Source: Morella rubra
Lineage: Eukaryota; Streptophyta; Magnoliopsida; Fagales; Myricaceae
DNA length: 64,000 nt
Assembly: GCA_003952965.2 (NCBI GenBank)
Contig: CM025851.1
Coordinates: 19,321,633-19,385,632, forward strand
Reading direction: 5' to 3'
Notes under the pieces: model-generated
What the model was told of the DNA's origin: nothing
What the model saw: the letters and a program-made list of their open reading frames with translations, nothing else
The model's database searches: none
Made by a program: the position numbers and the translations under genes
In this document: in pieces, positions 57,573 through 64,000 of the stretch
How the letters are laid out: every line of letters begins with the position of its first letter
Numbering within the stretch: the stretch's first letter is position 1

Positions 57573-58626
57573 TTTCCCTGTAGAAATTCACGAGTTAAAA
57601 AATTAGGGATTGAGTTATGTATTCCTTTTATATGTTCAATATCAAAATCAAAAACAGAAAAGATGCCTTGCCATCTGGCAAATAATTGTTTGGAAGCAAG
57701 ATTTTTAACATCTTTTTCTAAAATATCTTTGACTACTTTGCAATCAACTCAAATTAAAAATTTTTTATTTAAAAGATCATCTTGAAATTTTGAAACACAA
57801 AGTACAATGGCTAACACTTCTTGCTTGACAGTACTGTATCTTTGTTGTGTAGAATTCCATGCATGAGAATGATATCTTACTATCTATTATTTATCTGTAT
57901 GATGTATGCGTTGTTTTAATATGCCACCATATCCAATATTTGATGCATCAGTTTCTACTATCTTGAATGCATGAGGAGATGCAATGCCTAAACATGGTAA
58001 TTGTTTAACATGTTTTTTAATTTGTTTTACTATAGCAGTATGTTGATTTGTCCAAGGAGATGATTTTTTCTTTAATCGATAAAATAAAGGTTTGTATATA
58101 AGTCTTAGATCTTTATAGAATTCACCAATATAATTTAAACTACCAAGAAAACGTTGCAATTGTTGTTTTCAGTGATTTTATCAGGAAATTTATCAGCAAA
58201 TTCAATGGCACGTGATATAGGTGTAATAGTACCTTGATATATATTATGTCCTAAAAATCTTACTTGAGTTTGAAATAATTTTATCTTTGGAGCAGAAACA
58301 ATGAGACCATTTTGTTCAATTATTTTCTGAAATTTCTTAAGATGATACCAATGCCGTTTAATAGAGTCAGAAAAGATTAATACATCATCAATATAAATAA
58401 TAGCAAATGAAGTATAAGGATTAAATATATCATTCATAATATTTTGAAATTTTGAAGGAGCATTTTTTAAACCAAAGGGCATAACATTCCATTCATAATG
58501 ACCAAACGGAACGGTAAAAACAGTTTTATATCGATCACTATATATGACAATACTACAGTCAGTCTCTCCATGTCTGAGTGACAAACAAAAGAGAAAAGAA
58601 TTATTGATCAAAAGTTTCAATATCAC
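57569..58626 (-). pseudogene. Endogenous pararetrovirus (Caulimoviridae) reverse transcriptase-RNase H
   Basis: This is a fragment of an integrated plant pararetrovirus polymerase. The reverse transcriptase shows FTVPFGHYEWNVMPFGLKNA and the YIDDVLIFSDS active-site motif. The connection then gives RFLGSLNYIGEF, LPCLGIASPHAF and VETDASNIGYGG, and RNase H (KQEVLAIVLCVSKFQDD, ARWQGIFSVFDF, HIKGIHN) reaches the stop at 57569-57571. Breaks are a one-base frameshift near 58160, a frame change near 57887, and an in-frame stop near 57747. Upstream protease, coat and movement regions are absent. It is a non-functional genomic fossil. Genus is not certain; petuvirus- or florendovirus-like is my guess. 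Confidence 0.85.
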
Positions 58627-58927
58627 TCTGAATTAATTCCCTTGTACATCTCAAAAAATTTTAATAGATTCAGAGTCCACATTACACCATAAATTATTAA
58701 TAAATTTATATAATATACTCAGAGACGGAGCTACGTGAATTTTAACCTGAAAATCAAAGGGGAATTAAACGATTATACCATTCAGATACAACGGATGGAT
58801 GATGCACTTTGTTTGTTTATTTTATTTTATCTATTTTCGTTCTTAGGCATGTGACTTCCGCCATCACAACGCATCAAAAATTTGAATGCAGTTGTGTTGC
58901 ACATTGTGAAAGTTAGAACTGTGGAAA
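58627..58927. other. Junction sequence between the pararetrovirus fragment and the LTR-like repeat
   Basis: The first 60 bp may still be polymerase-derived. The rest is non-coding and repeat-like. No gene was seen. Confidence 0.4.
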
Positions 58928-60085
58928 ATTAACTTATCAATTCTCTTTGTTCATTTTCAAGAATTCTTCAATAATCTTCAAGTTCTTGTCGATCTCACAA
59001 TCTCGAGAATTCCACAACAGCAGCCTAAATTTTCTGTCTCTTTCCTCTCCACGCTCGCAGCCGTCATAGGGTTTTTCAAGTTCTCATGGCTAACTCTAAA
59101 TTGACAATTAGGGTAGACTATCTCATAGCTATCTTTTTATACGAAAACCTTAGTTGTGATAGTGCGTGAGATCGTTAGGGATCTCAGATCTTGGCCATAG
59201 GATCACATGGAAAACTCTTTTACCATTAACTCTCTTATATTCTTTTATTCGAATTTCAGGCTTCTACTATTTGTAATCATGTCCATCAACATATTACAAT
59301 TCACCCTCGAAAATTTGAGATTGATTTGTGAAATCCCTTTGCTAACAACTATTCGTTTATTTATCTTTCCACCATACTATATTTCATATGGGCTAATAGG
59401 ACCGAAATATCATCATTGATAAAATCTCTGACTCATATAATTTTTAATTTTATAATATGTAACTCATTGGACTCTCAAATTGTTTTCAAAACAATTTCAC
59501 AAATAAATATATATTATATATTAATTTCGAAAAAATATTTTCACAAAATTCCTTTGGCTAGAGATTTCATCATGCATAAGACTCGACGTTGTCATCACCA
59601 AATGACTCAATCAGAGTACAGGCATACAATAAACAAATATGCACAAATCTCTCAAGTCTAAGGATATTATAAACAAATTGTGTTGAATACCTTCTCAACA
59701 TCAATGATCACTTCTAGAAAGTATCCAAATTTGATATCGTTCAGTGCATGTACTATTACAGTGGACTTACTCATTTGCTTAAGATCACTACCTCGATGAC
59801 TGAGCACATCATCCTATTTAATAGAGGAACAACGAGTATAGACCTATTGTACATCAATATGTACCTTAGTCTAGAACTAAATATCAAGTGTATAAAGAAC
59901 CGAAAAGTCATACTCTCCGTATTTGATGCATTAACCATTGGCATAACTTTTTTACAATGTCACTTAATAATAATCTAGTAACATCTTATGTTATAACATA
60001 TTACTTAATATAATAAATATAAACACGTGATATTTAAATAACAATTATCTAGAATAATGATTTTTAGAGGATACGTTTTAACGCA
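58928..60085 (-). mobile_element. 1.2-kb LTR-like repeat, copy 3 of 3 (diverged)
   Basis: This is a third copy of the repeat at 6211 and 33960, in the same orientation as copy 2. It is more diverged and lacks a segment near its middle (around 59480-59590). Shared landmarks are GACTATCTCATA, GTGATAGTGCGTG, ATCGTTAGGGATCTCAGATC and ATTACAATTCACCC. Its outer ends differ from the other two, so exact boundaries are uncertain. Confidence 0.7.
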
Positions 60086-61365
60086 TTGTACCTTTTCCCC
60101 TCCCACACAGTCTCTTTTTGATCTTTTGTGAAGGATATCACTTTGGAATCCAATCAAGAAAAAGCTTTTTGAAAGACTACCATGAAAGTCCTACCAGAGC
60201 CATTGGAACTTGTTCACTAAGTGTTTGTGGTCCAATTAATCTATCATCATTTGATAAGACAAGTACCTCATTTTCATAAATAATTTTAACAGGAAAAATA
60301 TGGGTTTATTTTCTTAAAGAAAAAATCAAGAAGTCTTTAAAACATTCAAAATAGTTCAAATTGAAATATTAAAGTGGCTATAAAATTAAAGCTTTAAGAT
60401 TCGATAGATGGGATGATTGTTGTTACTTGAATGTTCTTCCTAACATGCTCATAAAATAAAATCTGCTTGAAAATAGATCATATATTGTTCTCTATATTGA
60501 TTCAGGTATGATCTATACGTTGTTGTTAATTATCTGTTATAGAATAAAATTCTATTTTATTTTCTTGTTTGTATCGTTAGAATTATAGCATTTGTTTGGA
60601 AAATTAGGGCTTATTAAGTTTTAATGGAACACCATCATTTCACAACATGCTAAAATTACATCATCAACCATATTCTTTCTTTCTTTCCTTTTTTTTTTTT
60701 TTTCTTTCTTTTTCTGGGTACTTACTACTTAATTAGACGCATCTTGAGCTAGTCCCCTAATGCGTTATCTTCGACGGTGATGGATCCAAAGTCAATATTT
60801 ACATCTCAAAAAGCATCAAAAGACCACTAATACATTGGATCCGTTACACATTTCGATGGCTTGATGAGAAAATAAAAGTTTAGAAAAAAGGAAAAAATAA
60901 GGGTAAATCGCTGCCGGGATTTGAGCCCGAAGTCTCTTATCATTAGAGTTGCCATTGTGCTACAGCGGATTTGTTGTTATTAATTTGCTTATTAATAGTC
61001 TAATTAACAGCCATCCAAAAGCAAAAGGAATAAATATTATCGTCAATAATATCCATTAGATCCAATCTCTTCCTTCACTCTTTCTTTCTCACGATAGGCA
61101 TTAATTAAAGTTTTATTTCTTGCAATTTTAATAGTCAATTATGGTCAATTTTAGAAACATTTTCCCCCAAAATTTATACGACCCAGTTGTTGAAATCTTC
61201 AGCCGCTATTTAATTTATCTTTTTTAAAATAAAAAATGACAATTTGAATTGCAGTTTAGGAATATATCCAGCTGATTATCAAAATCATCCGTAACATTGA
61301 CCAATTAATTTTGTATTTAGCCATAAGATTTATCCAGTCGCAGATATTCCCTATTAGTGATATAT
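60086..61365. other. Intergenic with SINE-like head
   Basis: AT-rich sequence contains a CTTT-rich tract (60675-60715) and a tRNA-like head at 60905-60975. No gene was seen. Confidence 0.4.
60905..60975 (-). repeat. tRNA-derived SINE-like head
   Basis: On the minus strand TAGCACAATGG matches the A-box consensus and GGCTCAAATCC matches the B-box with one change, about 34 bases apart. The sequence then runs into CGGCAGCGATTTACCC. The acceptor stem does not pair well, so a SINE head or tRNA pseudogene is more likely than a functional tRNA. Confidence 0.45.
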
Positions 61366-61369
61366 TTTA

Positions 61370-61960
61370 GCAACAAATTTTAAATTTATTGCTAAAAACA
61401 TGTGTTTGAAGTTGACGAAATATTATTTTGTAAAAGATACATTTTTAGCAACACAATCGGGTTCATTGCAATAACACTTTTTGCAACAAAGGTAGAATTT
61501 CGTCAATAAAGATAGTTGGTTTAAGCTTTAGGTACCAAACAATATTTTCGTGGTAGAAGGTACATTTTTAGCAATGCAATTGGGTTAGTCACAATGACAC
61601 TTTTTGCGACGAATGCAGAATTTCGTTACTAAAAATATTTGTTGTAAGCTTTAGCGACGATATAATATTTTTGTCACAGGAGAGACATTTTTAGTTACGC
61701 AATTATGTTCGTCGCGATAACATTTTTTGCGACGAAACTAGAATTTCTTCTCTACAAACATTTGTTTTAAGACTTTAGCAATGAAACAATATTTTTGTCG
61801 CAAAAAAAGCATTTATAGTGACAAAATTGGGTCGTCCCTAATAAAGTCGTCGCTAAAATAGTCTTTTTGCAATGAAATTCTTTAGTTGTTGCTATAAAAT
61901 GGGTATTTTAAGTCTTTAGCGGCGAAACAATATTTACTTCGCAAAAAGAGTGGGGGAAAT
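61370..61960. repeat. Tandem array of about 122-bp units, CACTA-subterminal-like
   Basis: About five diverged units carry TTTTTAGCAACGCAAT-like, TTTTTGCGACGAA-like and AATATTTTTGTCGC-like motifs. Unit starts fall near 61440, 61564, 61688 and 61809. Repeated GCGACGAA words in both orientations resemble CACTA subterminal repeats. Possible ends TTGTAGTG lie at 62520-62527 and 62574-62581, but no matching left terminus was identified. Confidence 0.6.
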
Positions 61961-63580
61961 TGCGACCGTTTATGATCATTCTCATTGACTAGAAAAAATT
62001 TCGTGACCACAAGCAATATGATGACGAGAAATATTTTTGGGTCACTAGATTTATGGTGACCAACACAATATGTTCAAAAAGATTTTGATCAATATAGACT
62101 CTTTTTAATAAGGCCGACTAAAAAAAAAATATCCATTGAATGTCTATATTTAGTCACTTTTGACTATGGAGAATTTGTCGTCACTGAAAGTAATCAAACT
62201 ATGAAGTGTTTGACGAGAATTTTAGTTGAGATATAAAATTCAAGTTTTGACCAATACCTCGTCCAATATGTCACTAAGAGAGGCGCGTTGGTAAAACAAG
62301 CGACCATTATTATCATCATCACAGATTGACATGAGATCTAAATATTACCTACAAGTTTATGTGACCATATGATTATAGACTTACTATAGGCTCCATTTGT
62401 TGTCACTGACTCGTTGCAAACCCCCAATCTAAATTCATCACAAAATAGAAGTATTTGGACTACAAAATTGGATAATAGAATAGAGTAAAGTGGTGGAAAT
62501 TGTGACTTTTTACATTTTCATTGTAGTGTTGATTCACTACTTTTATACTATTCAAAAATATTTTGATGGCTCTTTTTGTTGTAGTGTTTGGTCATGCCCT
62601 CATTGAAGGGATAGTGGAAATGGGGTTGTGACACAGTAGTGTTTTCTACTTTAACTTTTTTTTATGAGACATTATAGTTTTCCAATTTCCTAAAGCTTAG
62701 GAATATAAATCTAAAATAATGTGAAAATTTGACAACTTCTATGAGATTTTCTGTTCAAGATTTCTAAATTTTTTTTTCTCTGTTTCGGTTTTGGGCATTT
62801 AAATGTTAACTCTAAAAAAAAATAAAATCAACTCATTAATTAGTACCCATTTCTCCGCAAACATATATATTTTGAACAAGTCTCACCATTTTTAGCAACA
62901 CGCGGGCAAAAAAAAAACAAAAGCACTTCTAAGGAATTTTCTCCTTCAGCAAATGATATATTCTAGAGGTCACACAGCTTTTTCTAAAAAATAAAAAATA
63001 AATAAAATTAGGAAGATTCATACATGCACCTTCTTCAACCAATTTTTTTTGTCAATCCAAACAAGACAAATAAGTCTACAGTAAGACAGTACTCCTATTT
63101 TAAGTAGTCCAGCGACAAAATATTAATGATGAAAATAACGGTTCCGTGTAGGTTTAAGTTTGGGCATATTATTTTTTACGCCTGATCTTGGGCAAGAAAG
63201 TTAATCGACAAGTATTTCCCAACAACTACTCATTTCGCCTTATATATTCTTTGTTGAATTTATATTGTTAAAAAATTAATCTAATTTCTTCCCTCCCTAC
63301 GCCAACAAGTCTTTCTTAATTTGTAAACAAAATGGGTTAATTATACACTTAATTAATCACTTCAAGTAGATATTGAGCAAGTTTTGCATCTAAATTAATT
63401 TGTACTAGATGGTGGACTTCCACTAATTAATTTGTATGATACTGTATTGAGAGAGTCAACCCCAAATTTGGTTGTACATGACTAGATCCTTTACGAGTGC
63501 AATTTGGATAGAGATAAGTATCATAAGTATTAAATGTTGTATAATTTACACTACCCGAATCTATAGTAATATTAAATATA
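61961..63580. other. Probable transposon remainder and AT-rich intergenic DNA
   Basis: Up to about 62585 the sequence has GTGACCA/GTCACTA-type words and two TTGTAGTG motifs, suggesting the other end of a non-autonomous CACTA-like element. Beyond that it is AT-rich with no recognised gene. Confidence 0.4.
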
Positions 63581-63967
63581 GGCTTAATTAGTCCGCTAGT
63601 CCATGTATTTTAACTTTTTTCCGATTTGGACCATTGTTTTAATTCTTCCCTTAACTACTTGTCTCAAGAAGATTCTCTCGTCAAAACATGAACTACAAAC
63701 AAGGTATGCAGACATATTTTGCTAACAAAAAACGTGTCACTATCTAGCGACGTGGGCCGAGCGAATCCAAGTGTCGGCTGATAATTGGTAGTGACTTGTT
63801 TACCGTTAGCCATCTAGGCATATTTTGTTAGTCACAATATTAAGATTGGACGGAAAGATATTTTTAGGACATATAGTTAACTTTAAGAACTCATAAGGAA
63901 AAAATTAAAACTGTGGGACCAAATTGAGAAAAAGTTAAACTACTTAGACTAACGGACTAATTAAGCC
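63581..63967. mobile_element. Mutator-like MITE with 9-bp target duplication
   Basis: The ends are GGCTTAATTAGTCCG and, on the minus strand, GGCTTAATTAGTCCG as well, with long inverted arms (TTTTAACTTTTT and GGACCA blocks). A perfect 9-bp direct repeat TTAAATATA flanks it (63572-63580 and 63968-63976). It has the same terminal motif and target length as the element at 48911. It is non-coding. Confidence 0.87.
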
Positions 63968-64000
63968 TTAAATATAATAGAGTGCACATATTTATCTATT

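Overview
The window is nuclear DNA from a flowering plant, most likely a eudicot. The evidence is low G+C, genes with GT-AG introns, four plant gene families, and a dense mix of plant transposable elements. No bacterial, organellar or rRNA sequence was seen, and no complete tRNA gene. Every functional statement comes from reading translations and motifs; no database search was run.

Layout. 1-5.9 kb: a degenerate LINE on the minus strand (ORF1 with DUF4283-like region and CCHC knuckle, ORF2 endonuclease running off the left edge), cut by a 1.5-kb TG...CA element that itself holds a second copy of the same element; both have 5-bp target duplications. 6.0-10.9 kb: a decayed Ty3/gypsy chromovirus pol on the plus strand, interrupted by a 1.2-kb LTR-like repeat (two more copies at 34-35 kb and 59-60 kb) and by a GAGCTCGAG-rich element. 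11.3-20.0 kb: a nearly complete 8.7-kb CACTA (En/Spm) transposon with both classic genes on the minus strand, inactivated by frameshifts and a 0.4-kb internal duplication. 20-25 kb: AT-rich intergenic DNA with a 151-bp tandem pair.

Four genes look intact. A DUF1639 gene (plus, CDS 27141-32581, four coding exons, 287 aa). An arabinogalactan peptide gene (minus, 41440-41637, 65 aa). A glycosyltransferase family 14 / Core-2/I-branching enzyme (minus, 44455-48058, two exons, 385 aa). A CXXC zinc-binding DUF866/CZIB-like protein (minus, 51510-54513, four exons, 166 aa). The last three are on the same strand but are separate single-gene transcription units. The arabinogalactan peptide and GT14 proteins both belong to the secretory pathway, but nothing in the DNA ties them functionally.

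Between and after the genes lie a GRF zinc-finger pseudogene (37.7-38.1 kb), two short non-LTR retroposons with clear target duplications (36.2-37.5 kb), four foldback/long-TIR elements (39.3, 48.9, 55.2, 63.6 kb), SINE-like tRNA-derived heads, a fragment of an endogenous caulimovirid pararetrovirus (57.0-58.7 kb), and a 120-bp-period array at 61.4-62 kb resembling CACTA subterminal repeats. I found no convincing new biochemical system. The most informative observations are structural: precisely datable nested insertions, small elements with perfect target duplications, and unusual simple-sequence blocks inside the CACTA element.
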